64,000 nucleotides of DNA, taken from the NCBI RefSeq assembly GCF_023073415.1, contig NZ_JADPJL010000024.1, forward strand, positions 62,001 through 126,000, written 5' to 3'. The stretch is from Bradyrhizobium sp. 190 (GTDB taxonomy: Bacteria > Pseudomonadota > Alphaproteobacteria > Rhizobiales > Xanthobacteraceae). Positions 1 through 9,841 of this stretch are shown one piece after another; within the stretch, counting starts at the first letter, position 1, and the number at the start of each line of letters is the position of its first letter. The notes under the pieces were generated by a model. The model worked only from the letters and a program-made list of their open reading frames with translations, was not told where the DNA came from and searched no databases. The position numbers and the translations under genes are program-made.

Positions 1-108
1 ACTCAGCCAGATATCCCGGCCGGGTGGACAGCACGCCCAGCTATAAACCCAAGACGGACGGACAGGCTTCGCCCCAGATCAACTGGCGAAGCCGAGGGCC
101 ATCGATCG

Positions 109-204
109 ATGAATCAGTATCTTCCATGGTTACTGATTATCGCCGGGATCGTTGCTCTTGCAGCGGTGATCTACTGGCGAATGACCTATGTCGTATCTGA
201 TTGA
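109..204 (+). CDS. Possible 31-aa single-pass membrane peptide
   Basis: An ATG at 109 opens 31 codons: a short polar start, about 17 hydrophobic residues (LLIIAGIVALAAVIYW), then a short tail ending VVSD. The hydrophobic block would make one transmembrane helix. The same frame stays open to the left edge of the window, so this could instead be the end of a longer gene. No clear ribosome binding site precedes the ATG. I recognise no family. Confidence 0.3.
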   Translation: MNQYLPWLLIIAGIVALAAVIYWRMTYVVSD

Positions 205-540
205 GTCCGCACATCGTCGGGCGGAGATTTGGCTTTTGGCGAAAGGGCGAGTCCAAATGAAGCGAGAGATCACGACATCTCCAAACACATGTTTCTCGGT
301 CGTTTCGTCCACCTCAGCCGATGCAAATGCGGGGCTGTGCCAGTCACGGCCCTGCAAGTCATGACGCGTCGCCAACGCGCGCGCCTCATCTTCCATGTAG
401 GCCGCAACGACGGCAACCGCCCGCGCAGCCCGCAGGCGATACAATCGATTAGTTTCCCGAACGCCAAACGGCGCTGTCGGCGTTAAGTCAGCACCGACCT
501 TGGGTATCGCGACATCGTTTTTTGGATCGTATTCCACCAT
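130..540 (-). CDS. Uncertain hypothetical protein
   Basis: A 136-codon frame starting MVEYDPKNDVAIPK. The first 95 residues have a plausible composition, with an Ala/Arg-rich helix around residues 35-60. The last 40 are rich in Arg, Ser and Cys and look non-coding, and they run antisense to the small membrane ORF at 109-204. Either the real gene was longer and has decayed, or the frame is spurious. No family recognised. Confidence 0.3.
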   Translation of the reverse strand: MVEYDPKNDVAIPKVGADLTPTAPFGVRETNRLYRLRAARAVAVVAAYMEDEARALATRHDLQGRDWHSPAFASAEVDETTEKHVFGDVVISRFIWTRPFAKSQISARRCADSIRYDIGHSPVDHRCKSNDPGDNQ

Positions 541-852
541 TTGCTCGCCCGCTGCTGGGCGCGGCGCCCGTCACGGGGGTCCAGGCACACCGAGCCTGGA
601 AGCATTTCACGCTCCCTTAGGAACTTCGGCATGCCGCCGGTTGTTTAGAGTGACCTATGAGGCAGGCAGATGCCGACGGAGCGGCAAGCCAGATGAAACG
701 GAAATCCGTACCAGCCAAGGGCTTGAGACTATCTCGCGCGCGCAACCTCAGGGGCCAAAAGCCCCGCAGGCTCGATGAATCCGGTTCGGACGAACTGCTG
801 GATGACTGGATGGTCTCCGCTCCAGCAGCTGATCCGTCATCTGACTGAAGCG
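541..852. other. Gene-poor gap with one short candidate ORF
   Basis: The only plausible gene is a 51-codon ORF at 693-848 (+), with ATG after a GGAG at 678-681. Its product is basic at the start and acidic at the end (DESGSDELLDDW). A stress-sigma-like site, GGAAC (620-624), 17 nt, TGTT (642-645), lies just upstream with one mismatch to GGAAC-N17-CGTT. The rest shows nothing recognisable. Confidence 0.3.
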
Positions 853-1062
853 CTATGATTTCTTTGATCGCTTCTTCTTCGGGACCTTGGCGCCTTTCTT
901 TCGCGCTTCCGAAAGCCCGATAGCGATCGCCTGCTTCTTGCTTTTGACTTTCCGACCGGATCTTCCACTCCTAAGCGTTCCGGCCTTTCGCTTTTTCATG
1001 GCTCGGCCGACCTTCTTCGCCGCACCTTTGGAATATTTCCGCTTCTTTGCCTTCTTAGCCAT
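853..1062 (-). CDS. Small Lys-rich DUF6496-type protein
   Basis: A 69-residue, very basic protein. The N-terminal half (MAKKAKKRKYSKGAAKKVG) is Lys-rich. The C-terminal half carries the block SGRKVKSKKQAIAIGLSEAR followed by KKGAKVPKKK, which I recognise from the DUF6496 family, whose members share 'K-QAIAIGLSEAR--GAKVP'. The ATG at 1062 is preferred over one 11 codons upstream because family members begin MAKK. Function unknown; the charge would suit nucleic-acid binding, which is inference. It sits in the stress and repair-rich part of the island. Confidence 0.75.
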   Translation of the reverse strand: MAKKAKKRKYSKGAAKKVGRAMKKRKAGTLRSGRSGRKVKSKKQAIAIGLSEARKKGAKVPKKKRSKKS

Positions 1063-1227
1063 GCACCGATCCGTCAACTGATTTTGTTCAAGCAACCAAT
1101 GGGAACTCGCAGTTGGGACAAAGGTTCATTTCATCCACACAGGAATGGCTGTCCGAGAAGGGATAACGACTAGCCCAAAATCCGGCGGACCAATCCGCCG
1201 GAGCATAGGGATTCCTTTCAGTTAACT

Positions 1228-1467
1228 TCAGCCGCTCTTCTCCGCACTATCAACGCCTTCCCGATGGATTTCGATTCCGGCATCGTCGACCACAGAGACG
1301 AAGCAGCCCTTGCCAAGATATTCTTGCCGCGTTTCCGCAATATCGATGGCAAGACGTTTTGCGACGGCAAAAGCCTGGTCTCTATCGTTCACTGGCTCGC
1401 CGGTTGGATGCGCCAATCCGTTCTGATCCACCAGATTAAAATGAAATTTCCTGTTGTCGCCCGCCAT
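1228..1467 (-). CDS. DUF6894-like small protein
   Basis: A 79-residue protein with the layout of DUF6894 proteins: an N-terminal strand pair (KFHFNLVDQNGLAHPTGEPV), a central helix (DRDQAFAVAKRLAIDIAETR), then a last strand hairpin (CFVSVVDDAGIEIHRE). Such small proteins are common and multicopy in rhizobia and have no known function. It lies 35 nt downstream of the small gene at 1503-1682 on the same strand, so the two are probably co-transcribed. Confidence 0.7.
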   Translation of the reverse strand: MAGDNRKFHFNLVDQNGLAHPTGEPVNDRDQAFAVAKRLAIDIAETRQEYLGKGCFVSVVDDAGIEIHREGVDSAEKSG

Positions 1468-1502
1468 CCCGGACTATCTCCTCAATGCACATTGGCGGAT
1501 GC

Positions 1503-1682
1503 CTACGGACCGCCTGCGACCGAACCGGCGACGACCATGATCAGGGCATCGAGATCTATTTTGCCGTTGACGTAGAGATCGGGGGTATCGCTCACGCTAA
1601 GCGTTTGCGGCCTGTCGGCGGCCTGCCGCTTCAACTCGCCAACGATTGCTTCTTTCAGCTTTTCATCCAGGGTCGACGGCAT
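1503..1682 (-). CDS. Small hypothetical protein
   Basis: A 59-residue protein from the ATG at 1682 (MPSTLDEKLKEAIVGELKRQ). An amphipathic helix is followed by a short extended part (TLSVSDTPDLYVNG) and a hydrophobic end (KIDLDALIMVVAGSVAGGP). The frame stays open to 1781, but the extra residues look non-coding. The regular codon pattern and the DUF6894 gene downstream on the same strand support a real gene. No function can be given. Confidence 0.6.
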   Translation of the reverse strand: MPSTLDEKLKEAIVGELKRQAADRPQTLSVSDTPDLYVNGKIDLDALIMVVAGSVAGGP

Positions 1683-1882
1683 TTCGGTCTCCGTATCTCC
1701 CGCTTCTCGGCCATAGCCAAAACCGGCAGGCGCGTTCACGATGCCCTCGTCGTTCCCACGCCCAACCTTTCTGCGTTCCATCTCAATCCATTGGTAGAAA
1801 CGCCGTTCCTAACGCGACGGAGAAACATGGTCCCGGTGCACGCAATCGCCGATGCGTCCTGCCGGATCCGATAGCGCGCGGC

Positions 1883-1908
1883 GGAACATTTTTGCTGATT
1901 CCGTCGTT
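1883..1908 (+). promoter_or_regulatory. EcfG-type general stress promoter
   Basis: GGAAC (1883-1887), exactly 17 nt, then CGTT (1905-1908). This is the consensus for the alphaproteobacterial general-stress sigma factor EcfG. It lies 26 nt upstream of the ATG at 1935, leaving room for a short leader with the ribosome binding site GGAGGA (1923-1928). Exact match to both boxes and spacing; activity is inferred. Confidence 0.65.
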
Positions 1909-1934
1909 AGATCGCCACTTGACGGAGGATTTCA

Positions 1935-2219
1935 ATGGCAAGAGCAGCATGGAAGCGGCCCGGCTCGCCGATCGGCAAGAAGGGTCCGCGGAAAGTAAAC
2001 CCCTCGTACAAACGTCGGTCACGGCAGCCCTGGTCGACGACGGACGTGAACAAGCTGAAGCAACTCGCAAAGGGCAACACCCCGACCGGCGTGATGAGCG
2101 TTAAACTTCAACGGCCAATTGCGGCGATCCGCAGCAAGGCCCAGCGTGAGGGGATGTCTCTCAGGCCGGTGAATCGTTCGCCCTATAACCGAAGAGCGAA
2201 AGCCCCCAAAAGAGGTTAG
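1935..2219 (+). CDS. Conserved small basic protein, SANT-like
   Basis: A 94-residue basic protein. After a Lys/Arg-rich start (residues 1-30) comes WSTTDVNKLKQLAKGNTPTG and then IAAIRSKAQREGMSL. This pattern of two helices with 'PWS--D---LK-LA' and 'T--AIRSKA---G-SL' resembles Myb/SANT-like helix-turn-helix proteins seen in many rhizobia. The start follows a good ribosome binding site (GGAGGA) and a GGAAC-N17-CGTT promoter, so it is probably a general-stress gene. A DNA-binding role is inferred from fold and charge only. Confidence 0.7.
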   Translation: MARAAWKRPGSPIGKKGPRKVNPSYKRRSRQPWSTTDVNKLKQLAKGNTPTGVMSVKLQRPIAAIRSKAQREGMSLRPVNRSPYNRRAKAPKRG

Positions 2220-2390
2220 GCTGCGCCGCCGGGTAACGACCTGACACGACGTCGCTTATATTGCCTGGCGGTCCCACCCTTCTCACACTCAGCATCTCTC
2301 GCACTCAGCATCAACCCGGAAGGGCATTGCAATTCCTTGCGCTCGTGACGCGACATTATCGTCCACAAAAGCGTCCGGCCGAACGCAACC

Positions 2391-3416
2391 CTAGCCTCGC
2401 TTGCGGAGCAACGTTGCCGGCAGCACCGACTTCTGCTGGAGCTGCTCCATGGTGCATTGTCGCGGTTTCTTGTCGGGCCGCCAGCGCAGGACGGTCGTGC
2501 CGTGCCGAAAGCGCCCCCCGGTGAAATGGTCGTAGGACACCTCGACGACAAATTTCGGCTTGAGCGGCTGCCATTCCGCCGACCGCCTGGTCGACCAGCG
2601 GCTTGGGCCACCAGGGGCATTCCCGGTAAAGCTGCGGTCGCTGGCGATGGCCTCCAGTTTATCCGTCAGCGCCGCCTTCTGTGCCGATTTAAGCCCTGAG
2701 CTAAAGCCCACATGATTCAACCGGCCTTCGACGTCGTAGAGCCCCAGCAAGAGTGAACCCACTACTTTGCGTCCGCCAGCGCGTTTTTCCCCGTAACGAA
2801 ATCCTCCGATCACGCAGTCCGCGGAGCGCATGCGTTTGATCTTTTGCATGCCGTCGCGATTGCCGGCTTGATATGGAAGATCAACGCGTTTGGCGATGAC
2901 GCCATCGCTCCCGCCTCCCGCTGAATCGAGCCACCGCTTCGCGTCAGCGTAATTCCGGCTCGCCGGTGAAAGTCGGAAGACCTGATCGTTCTTGAAATGC
3001 CGTTTGGCGAACCGTTCGAGCGCCGGTCGCCTTTTCGTGAGCGGCAGCGTCACCAGATCGTTCGCGCCACAGCGAAGAAGATCGAACGCAAGGAATACTG
3101 CCGGTGTCTCGTCGGCGAGGCGCTTGATGCGGCTCGCCGCGGGATGAATTCGCTGTAACAGGTCGTCGAAGGAAAACCGTTCGCCGACCGGAATCACCAA
3201 TTCGCCATCCAGCGTGAATTGCGTCTCACCAATGCCTTTCGCTACAATCACCACTTCGGGAAAATAGCGGGCAAGGTCGCGTCCGGACTTGGACTGCATC
3301 CGAACGCGGTCGCCGCGGCGGATCAGCAGGCAACGGAAGCCATCCCATTTCGGCTCATATTGCCACTCGGCTCCGCGCGGCAGGCTGTCGACCGAACGGG
3401 CCTCCATCGCGAGCAC
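2391..3416 (-). CDS. ligC: ATP-dependent DNA ligase, LigC type
   Basis: A 341-residue ATP-dependent DNA ligase. The nucleotidyl lysine is in EPKWDGFR (K23). LDGELV, LAFDLLR, DGVIAKR and [13 protein letters not shown] follow as later ligase motifs, and the C-terminal third should be the OB-fold. There is no phosphoesterase or polymerase domain, so it matches stand-alone LigC enzymes, which seal nicks in repair and back up end joining in mycobacteria. The start is GTG at 3416, chosen because GGAGGAGG lies seven bases upstream. It is divergent from ligD, with 83 nt between the preferred starts. Ku is not in the window. Confidence 0.88.
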   Translation of the reverse strand: MLAMEARSVDSLPRGAEWQYEPKWDGFRCLLIRRGDRVRMQSKSGRDLARYFPEVVIVAKGIGETQFTLDGELVIPVGERFSFDDLLQRIHPAASRIKRLADETPAVFLAFDLLRCGANDLVTLPLTKRRPALERFAKRHFKNDQVFRLSPASRNYADAKRWLDSAGGGSDGVIAKRVDLPYQAGNRDGMQKIKRMRSADCVIGGFRYGEKRAGGRKVVGSLLLGLYDVEGRLNHVGFSSGLKSAQKAALTDKLEAIASDRSFTGNAPGGPSRWSTRRSAEWQPLKPKFVVEVSYDHFTGGRFRHGTTVLRWRPDKKPRQCTMEQLQQKSVLPATLLRKRG

Positions 3417-3499
3417 GACTGCCTCCTCCGCGCGAACTCCTGAACTGGAACTTTAACATGGGCGCCGGCTTTCTGTTCCAGAAGCGATCGGAGAGGCCT

Positions 3500-6151
3500 G
3501 TGGTCAAGAAATTGCTCGCCCGCTACCAAGCCAAGCGGGACTTTGAAAAGACGAGCGAGCCGCGCGGCACCAAGCCCGTCAAGGCTTCGAAACGCCTGCG
3601 TTTTGTCGTTCAGAAGCATGCAGCCTCTCGCCTGCATTACGATCTCCGTCTCGAAATCGACGGTGTTTTCAAATCGTGGGCGGTGACGAAAGGACCTTCG
3701 CTCGATCCCGCTGACAAGCGTCTTGCCGTCGAAGTCGAGGATCACCCGCTTGATTATGGTGATTTCGAAGGCACAATCCCGAAAGGCCAATATGGCGGCG
3801 GCACCGTGATGTTGTGGGACCATGGCTATTGGGAATGCGAAGAACCGCAGGAAAGCTACCGCAAGGGAAAGCTCGACTTTTCACTTGAGGGAGACAAGCT
3901 CACTGGAGGCTGGATTCTCACACGCATGCGGCCGCGTCATGGTGAGAAACGTACCAACTGGCTTCTGATCAAACATCGCGACGAAGCATCTCGCGAAGGC
4001 AAGAAAAACACCATTCTCGAAGACGATCGTTCGGTGGCCTCCGGTCGTTCCATGGCCGAGATTACGCAAGGAAAGGGCAAAGGCCCCAGACCCTTCCTGA
4101 GCGCCACTCGCGCGAGGCGGCCGGCCAAGGCAATATGGCGTTCAAAAAGTGCCGCTGCCTCTGCACCCGCGCCGGTTAAGCGCTCATCAGCCAAACCAGC
4201 CAAGCGCGGCAAGAACACGCCGTCCAGCGGACATCTTCCGGCATTCATAGCGCCGCAGCTGTGTACCTCGGTCGATCGTCCTCCTTCGGGAAATGCATGG
4301 GTCCACGAGATCAAGTTCGACGGTTACCGGATCCAGATGCGCGTCGCCGGCGGCCAGGTTACGCTCAAGACCCGCAAGGGTCTCGATTGGACAAGAAAGT
4401 TCCCGGCGATCGCGAGAGCCGCCGCTAGTCTGCCTGACTGCCTGATCGACGGTGAAATCGTGGCACTGGATCATCGCGGCTCGCCCGACTTCGCGGGATT
4501 GCAGGCAGCGTTGTCGGAGGAAAAGACCGATGACCTGATCTTCTATGCGTTCGATCTGATGTTTGAACGCGACATGGATCTTCGCCGGAAAGCACTAGGC
4601 GAACGAAAGCAGGCCCTGCAGAAACTGTTGGTGAAGACATTCGGAAAGAAGGAACAGGAGATCCGCTATGTCGAGCATTTTGAAAGTGGCGGCGATGCCG
4701 TGCTGAAGTCGGCCTGTCGTATGTCGCTTGAGGGCATCATTTCGAAGGAATTGAATACGCCCTATATATCCGGCCGGACTGCCCATTGGACCAAGGCCAA
4801 ATGCCGGGCTGGGCACGAGGTCGTCATCGGCGGCTGGAACAGCAATGGCTCGACATTTCGCTCGCTGATGGCTGGAGTCTATCGGGGTAACCACCTTGTC
4901 TATGTCGGCAACATTGGCACGGGCTATGGCGGCGATAAGGTGAGCCGTCTCATACCGAGGCTGAAGCCGCTGGCCTCGGACGTTAATCCCTTCGGCGGGA
5001 AAGACGCACCCAGGAAGAAAACTGGCATGCACTGGCTCAAGCCTGCCCTCGTCGCCGAGATCGAATTCGCGGGCTGGACCGGGTCAGGCATGATCCGCCA
5101 AGCCGCCTTCAAGGGCTTGCGGGAGGATAGACCAGCCACAGAGGTGGAGGCCGAAACACCGGCCCCGCTCGAGACAGTCGAGGTCCCCAAACCTGTTACA
5201 AAGCGGGCAAGCGTTCGCAAGCCTGCAGCAAACGACGTCGTCATGGGCGTGCCGCTAAGCCGGCCAGACAAAGTGCTCTGGCCTGACGATGGCGAAGGGG
5301 CGATAACCAAACTGGAGCTCGCCGAATACTACGCGGAGGTCGGCGCATGGATGATGGGCCATTTGAAAGGCCGCCCCTGCTCCGTTATCCGCGCCCCTGA
5401 TGGCATAGGCGGCGAACGCTTCTTTCAGCGGCACGCCATGAAAGGCGGCTCGAACCTGTTGGAGCAAGTGTCGGTCGGCGGCGACCGCAAACCATACATT
5501 CAAATCGATCGCATCGAGGGACTCGCAGCGGTAGCGCAGAGCGCCGGCGTTGAGCTTCATCCGTGGAATAATCAACCGGGCGACCCCGCTCTTCCCGGTC
5601 GCCTTGTGTTCGATCTAGACCCCGCGCCCGACGTTGAATTCGATCGGGTTATTGAGGCAGCCCTGGAGCTCAGGGATCGATTAGCGCGGCTTGGTTTGGT
5701 CTCTTTCTGCAAAACCACAGGCGGCAAAGGGTTGCATGTGGTGACGCCGTTGGCACGGCCACGAAAAGGCGAGAAGCTTGACTGGCCAACGGCAAAGAAC
5801 TTTTCTCGCGATGTGTCCGCGGCCATGGCCTCGGACTCGCCCGATCGCTTCCTTGTCAACATGTCCAAAGCGAAGCGAACGGGAAAGATCTTCCTTGACT
5901 ATCTTCGAAATGACCGTTTCTCGACCGCGGTCGCACCGCTGTCGCCGCGTGGCAGGCCGCATGCTCCCGTCTCGATGCCGCTGACATGGGCGCAGGTGCG
6001 CAGGGGTCTCAATCCGCTGAAGTACACGCTTAAATCGGTCCCCCAATTGCTGAAGAAATCAAAAGCGTGGAATGATTATTGCGAATGCGAACGGCCGCTT
6101 AGCGGGGCGATTTCGCAGTTAAAAAATGGCGTAATCAAGCTCGCTGCGTAG
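3500..6151 (+). CDS. ligD: DNA ligase D (phosphoesterase-ligase-polymerase)
   Basis: About 883 residues in three domains in the order usual for rhizobia. First is a 3'-phosphoesterase ([11 protein letters not shown] and [20 protein letters not shown]). Then an ATP-dependent ligase with catalytic lysine in EIKFDGYR at codon 4313-4315. Last is a primase-like polymerase with FDLDPAP (acidic pair at about 5612-5620) and [11 protein letters not shown]. LigD works with Ku in non-homologous end joining. GTG at 3500 is chosen over ATG 3458 because GGAGAGG precedes it and homologues start near this point. A GGAAC-N17-CTTT site (3447-3472) resembles a stress promoter with one mismatch. Confidence 0.93.
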   Translation: MVKKLLARYQAKRDFEKTSEPRGTKPVKASKRLRFVVQKHAASRLHYDLRLEIDGVFKSWAVTKGPSLDPADKRLAVEVEDHPLDYGDFEGTIPKGQYGGGTVMLWDHGYWECEEPQESYRKGKLDFSLEGDKLTGGWILTRMRPRHGEKRTNWLLIKHRDEASREGKKNTILEDDRSVASGRSMAEITQGKGKGPRPFLSATRARRPAKAIWRSKSAAASAPAPVKRSSAKPAKRGKNTPSSGHLPAFIAPQLCTSVDRPPSGNAWVHEIKFDGYRIQMRVAGGQVTLKTRKGLDWTRKFPAIARAAASLPDCLIDGEIVALDHRGSPDFAGLQAALSEEKTDDLIFYAFDLMFERDMDLRRKALGERKQALQKLLVKTFGKKEQEIRYVEHFESGGDAVLKSACRMSLEGIISKELNTPYISGRTAHWTKAKCRAGHEVVIGGWNSNGSTFRSLMAGVYRGNHLVYVGNIGTGYGGDKVSRLIPRLKPLASDVNPFGGKDAPRKKTGMHWLKPALVAEIEFAGWTGSGMIRQAAFKGLREDRPATEVEAETPAPLETVEVPKPVTKRASVRKPAANDVVMGVPLSRPDKVLWPDDGEGAITKLELAEYYAEVGAWMMGHLKGRPCSVIRAPDGIGGERFFQRHAMKGGSNLLEQVSVGGDRKPYIQIDRIEGLAAVAQSAGVELHPWNNQPGDPALPGRLVFDLDPAPDVEFDRVIEAALELRDRLARLGLVSFCKTTGGKGLHVVTPLARPRKGEKLDWPTAKNFSRDVSAAMASDSPDRFLVNMSKAKRTGKIFLDYLRNDRFSTAVAPLSPRGRPHAPVSMPLTWAQVRRGLNPLKYTLKSVPQLLKKSKAWNDYCECERPLSGAISQLKNGVIKLAA

Positions 6152-6201
6152 CAGCCGTCGCAACCTTCTTTATGTCGATCTCCCCGCGCAGCGGCCGTGA
6201 T

Positions 6202-6987
6202 TCAGGATTTTGCGGTTCCGGGTTCCGCCATCTGGCGGTGTTGCTTGGCCAACCGCTCGGCTGGCGTCACATTGGCGACCGCCGACTGTATTTTGTTTTT
6301 GAGTCCACTAACAACATCGCCTTCGCCTTTCATCATCGCGTCGAAGCCGGTTTTGGCGACCATCGCGGCGTCATCCTTTGCTTCCGAGCCTACCTTGGTA
6401 TCGAGCATATCAGCACGCGCGAAAAATTCGGTTTCGGTGGCGCCCGGCATCAGGCAGGTGACACTCACCTTGGTGTCGCGCAATTCTTCACGCAGTGCGA
6501 AGGAAAAGGAATTCAGATAGGACTTGGTCGCGTTGTAGACCGCCTGGAAACTGCCAGGCGTAAATCCGGCGATCGAGCCTGTGATCAGGATACGGCCTTG
6601 GTTGGCCTGGCGCATATCTCGGCCCACTTTATGGATCAGATAGGTCGTACCGGTTACGTTGGTATCGATGACTTCCCGGGCTCGCGGCCATTCCTGGTCG
6701 AGGAAGGCGTGGCCGAGCCCGCGACCGGCGTTGGCCATCAACACATTCACCGGTCTGCCCTTGGCCGCTGCGTAAAGCTGATCGACGCCTTCCGTGGTAG
6801 CGAGGTCGACGTGCAGGGCCTCAATGGCGCCGGCATCCTTTTCATTTCGAAGCTTCTGGGCCGCGTCGTGAATCTCGGGTTCGTCAGCAGCTATCAGCAA
6901 GTCATAGCCTTCCCGGGCACAGAGCCGCGCGAGTTCGAAGCCGATACCGGTTGAAGCTCCAGTCACGATAGCCAGTTGTCCAGCCAT
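6202..6987 (-). CDS. Short-chain dehydrogenase/reductase
   Basis: A 261-residue classical SDR. The N-terminal Rossmann motif TGASTGIG binds NAD(P), ANAGRG is the NAG motif, and a Ser before VYNATKSYL supplies the catalytic Ser-Tyr-Lys set. Substrate cannot be told. It is divergent from the zinc alcohol dehydrogenase at 7117. A GGAAC box points toward it in the shared intergenic region (minus strand near 7045) with an imperfect -10 (CATT), so stress control is possible. The island context suggests redox or aldehyde stress. Confidence 0.88.
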   Translation of the reverse strand: MAGQLAIVTGASTGIGFELARLCAREGYDLLIAADEPEIHDAAQKLRNEKDAGAIEALHVDLATTEGVDQLYAAAKGRPVNVLMANAGRGLGHAFLDQEWPRAREVIDTNVTGTTYLIHKVGRDMRQANQGRILITGSIAGFTPGSFQAVYNATKSYLNSFSFALREELRDTKVSVTCLMPGATETEFFARADMLDTKVGSEAKDDAAMVAKTGFDAMMKGEGDVVSGLKNKIQSAVANVTPAERLAKQHRQMAEPGTAKS

Positions 6988-7116
6988 ACGGCGTCTCCGA
7001 TGACTCTAGATTGTTTCCGTCTTTAATGAACTCGGCACCGCAGCGTTCCTAACTTTCGTTTGGAACCGAGCGCGGGAAGGACACTTTATCTAAGTGGACT
7101 TACCTGGAGCACCCGT

Positions 7117-8292
7117 ATGAAAGCCCTCACCTGGCATGGCAAAAGCGACGTCCGATGTGAATCGGTACCCGATCCAAAAATCCAGGACGGGCGCGATGCG
7201 ATCATCAAGGTGACCGCCTGTGCCATTTGCGGTTCGGATTTGCACCTGTTCGACGGCATCATGCCAACCATGGAAAGAGGTGACGTGCTCGGCCATGAGA
7301 CGATGGGCGAAGTAGTTGAGGTCGGCAAGGACAACAAGAAACTGAAAGTCGGCGACCGGGTCGTAGTGCCCTTTACGATCTCGTGCGGCGAATGCTTCTT
7401 TTGCAGGAAAGGCTTCTATTCGGGCTGCGAGCGCTCCAATCCAAATGCCAAGGAAGCCGAGAAGATGTGGGGCCATTCGCCTGCCGGTCTGTTCGGATAC
7501 TCGCACATGCTTGGCGGCTTCGCAGGCGGCCAGGCGGAATACATGCGGGTTCCGTACGCGGATGTGGGCCCCTACAAGGTGCCGGAAGGCTTAACCGACG
7601 AACAGGTGCTGTTTCTGTCGGATATTTTTCCGACCGGCTACATGGCGGCCGATTTCTGCAATTTGAAAGGCGGCGAGACGGTTGCGGTGTGGGGCTGCGG
7701 CCCCGTCGGCCAGTTCGCAATCAAAAGTGCCTTCCTGCTCGGCGCAGATCGGGTGATTGCGATCGACACGGTGCCCGAGCGCTTGGCTCTGGCGCAACAG
7801 TCGGGAGCCACCACGCTCGATTTCATGAAAGAGGACATTTATGACCGCATCCAGGAATTGACGGAAGGCCGCGGCGCCGATGCCTGCATCGATGCAGTCG
7901 GCACGGAGCCCGAGACCAAAGCCAGCATGGATTCAGTCATGGATCGTATCAAAGTAGCGACATTCATGGGCACCGACCGGCCACATGTCCTGCGCCAAGC
8001 CATCCAATGCTGCCGCAACTTCGGTACGGTTTCGATCGTCGGCGTCTACGGCGGCATGCTGGACAAGATTCCAATGGGCAGCGCGATCAATCGAGGCCTC
8101 ACCTTCAAAATGGCGCAGACACCGGTCCAGCATTACATGCCGAAGCTGATGGAGCGGATCGAAAAGGAAGAAATTGATCCATCCTTTGTCATCACGCACC
8201 GCGCCGCCCTTGAGGAAGGGCCGGAGCTCTACAAGATGTTCCGGGCGAAAAAGGACGGCTGTATCAAGGTCGTCATGAAGCCGTTCGGATAA
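7117..8292 (+). CDS. Zinc-dependent alcohol/aldehyde dehydrogenase
   Basis: A 391-residue medium-chain dehydrogenase starting [20 protein letters not shown], like glutathione-independent formaldehyde-dehydrogenase-related enzymes. Catalytic zinc ligands are in [13 protein letters not shown] and GHETMGEV. Structural zinc cysteines are in [18 protein letters not shown]. The NAD fold has [14 protein letters not shown] 7117 is chosen over upstream codons because the family starts MKALTWHG. The csbD-like gene starts 13 nt downstream, suggesting an operon. A GGAAC-N17-CTTT site upstream (7060s) is a one-mismatch stress promoter. Confidence 0.9.
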   Translation: MKALTWHGKSDVRCESVPDPKIQDGRDAIIKVTACAICGSDLHLFDGIMPTMERGDVLGHETMGEVVEVGKDNKKLKVGDRVVVPFTISCGECFFCRKGFYSGCERSNPNAKEAEKMWGHSPAGLFGYSHMLGGFAGGQAEYMRVPYADVGPYKVPEGLTDEQVLFLSDIFPTGYMAADFCNLKGGETVAVWGCGPVGQFAIKSAFLLGADRVIAIDTVPERLALAQQSGATTLDFMKEDIYDRIQELTEGRGADACIDAVGTEPETKASMDSVMDRIKVATFMGTDRPHVLRQAIQCCRNFGTVSIVGVYGGMLDKIPMGSAINRGLTFKMAQTPVQHYMPKLMERIEKEEIDPSFVITHRAALEEGPELYKMFRAKKDGCIKVVMKPFG

Positions 8293-8305
8293 GGAGGCCG
8301 TGGTT

Positions 8306-8485
8306 ATGGCCAAGGCAAAATCCGTCAAGAACGAAATCGCCGGCAAAGCGAAGCGCCTTGTGGGTGAGGTTCTGGGTGACCAGAAACTTCACGACGAAGG
8401 CAATGCGCAGGAACGCCAGGGCCGCGAAGAGCGCAACGAGCCGGCCGACTTCAAGCCTTTTGGCAACCTCGACAAATTGACCTGA
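8306..8485 (+). CDS. CsbD-like stress protein
   Basis: A 59-residue hydrophilic protein, MAKAKSVKNEIAGKAKRLVG then EVLGDQKLHDEGNAQERQGR, the typical CsbD pattern (K---N---G--K---G---GD--L---G--Q---G). CsbD proteins are general-stress proteins of unknown mechanism. The start is ATG 8306, eight bases after AAGGAGG (8291-8297). It follows the alcohol dehydrogenase by 13 nt and precedes the DUF305 gene by 2 nt, so the three are probably one transcript. Confidence 0.85.
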   Translation: MAKAKSVKNEIAGKAKRLVGEVLGDQKLHDEGNAQERQGREERNEPADFKPFGNLDKLT

Positions 8486-8487
8486 GG

Positions 8488-9621
8488 ATGCGCAAATCCT
8501 TGGTCGCCGTCATGTCGACGCCAAAATCGAATTGGCTCGCAGCCGTCGAACTCGGTCTGGTCAGCAGCACATTCTCCACCATCGTCAGCCACCTATTTGC
8601 CGCTCGGATTGGACGCGACGCGGCGGTCGACTGGATGACGGTTGCAGCGATCCCGGCCCGTGACTGGGCCATCAGCACCGAGCCTTCCTGGAGCTCGATT
8701 TTAATCGGGATCGCATTCCATCAATGGGCCGATTTCTCCTGGGCGCTGGTGTTTTTCGGCGTGCTCGGGCGCTGGACCGCCGGGCTTCGGCCGCTGACGA
8801 TTTTTTTGCTGGCGATGCCGTGGGCGGTATTCACGTCGGCGACTGAATGGCTCTTGCTGGTGCCACTGTTGCCATTCTGGCAGCCCCTCTTCACGCTGCA
8901 ACAACCCTACTGGATAGGGTTGTTGGTCCATATGAGCTCGGCCGCAATGTATCCCGTTTTCAGCTGGCTGCGCTATCCACTCGGCCGCGCACCGAACACG
9001 ACCGATGTCGTTACCGCCAAGGCCTGGGGCACGGCGGCACTGGCAACAATCGCCGTGCTGACAGGCCTGGCGATTTTCGCTTCGCTCGACCGCGAGTTGC
9101 CATGGATGGGCGCCGACCAGCAATCCGACCAGAATTATATGCGCCATATGACAACGCACCATGCCCAAGGAATCGAGTTGGCAAATCTCGCCGTCAGCCG
9201 TGCCCGCGACCCGCATCTTCGTTCACTTAGCATGCTGATGGTCGCGAGCCAAACTGGAGAAGTCAGAATTTTCGAGCGTTGGTGGCGCAGCTGGTTCGAT
9301 GCGTCGATGCCGCTATGCTCGGCGTCCGAACTCGCGGCCATGCCAGATCTGCTTTCCGACGGTCAAATGCAGCAGATCAAATCGGCTGCGCCAGACCAAT
9401 TCGATACCCTGTTCATCCATCTCATGAGCATCCATCACGCCGGCGCAGTGAAGATGGCCGATCAAGCCTGGCGTGGGCAAGGCGATCCTCGGCTCCGCGT
9501 TATGGCGCACGCGATCCGTCACGGACAGCAGGGCGAGATCTACCTCATGCACAGTGCCAGCGGGTTTGATGCGGTCTACGCCTCACTCCGGAATATGATC
9601 GCGGACAACGTCAATCGTTGA
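8488..9621 (+). CDS. Membrane protein with C-terminal DUF305 region
   Basis: A 377-residue protein. Residues 1-200 contain about five hydrophobic segments (for example LTIFLLAMPWAVF and AALATIAVLTGLAIFASL). Residues 206-365 are a soluble DUF305 region with two ferritin-like repeats: MRHMTTHHAQGIELANLA, and LMSIHHAGAVKMADQA with Q-GEI about 30 residues later. DUF305 is linked to metal handling in many bacteria, but usually as a small exported protein, so this membrane fusion is less common. An alternative start is ATG 8512. It lies 2 nt after the CsbD gene. Confidence 0.8.
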   Translation: MRKSLVAVMSTPKSNWLAAVELGLVSSTFSTIVSHLFAARIGRDAAVDWMTVAAIPARDWAISTEPSWSSILIGIAFHQWADFSWALVFFGVLGRWTAGLRPLTIFLLAMPWAVFTSATEWLLLVPLLPFWQPLFTLQQPYWIGLLVHMSSAAMYPVFSWLRYPLGRAPNTTDVVTAKAWGTAALATIAVLTGLAIFASLDRELPWMGADQQSDQNYMRHMTTHHAQGIELANLAVSRARDPHLRSLSMLMVASQTGEVRIFERWWRSWFDASMPLCSASELAAMPDLLSDGQMQQIKSAAPDQFDTLFIHLMSIHHAGAVKMADQAWRGQGDPRLRVMAHAIRHGQQGEIYLMHSASGFDAVYASLRNMIADNVNR

Positions 9622-9841
9622 TTCTTGCTAGTCCAGCCGGAATTGGAACCTATTCATCTGCACGCGATTGTCGCTTTTGTTCATAGCGAACGGTTCGCGG
9701 TGCGTATTCTGGTTCTGCTCGTGTGCATCTCGCGCCTTGAGGGACGCCAGCGGGAGGAGCGCCAGTTGCGGCTCGATCCTCCAATCGCGACGCTGCCGAG
9801 CGATGTCACCGCACACAAACCTAGGACACCACGGACTGCTC

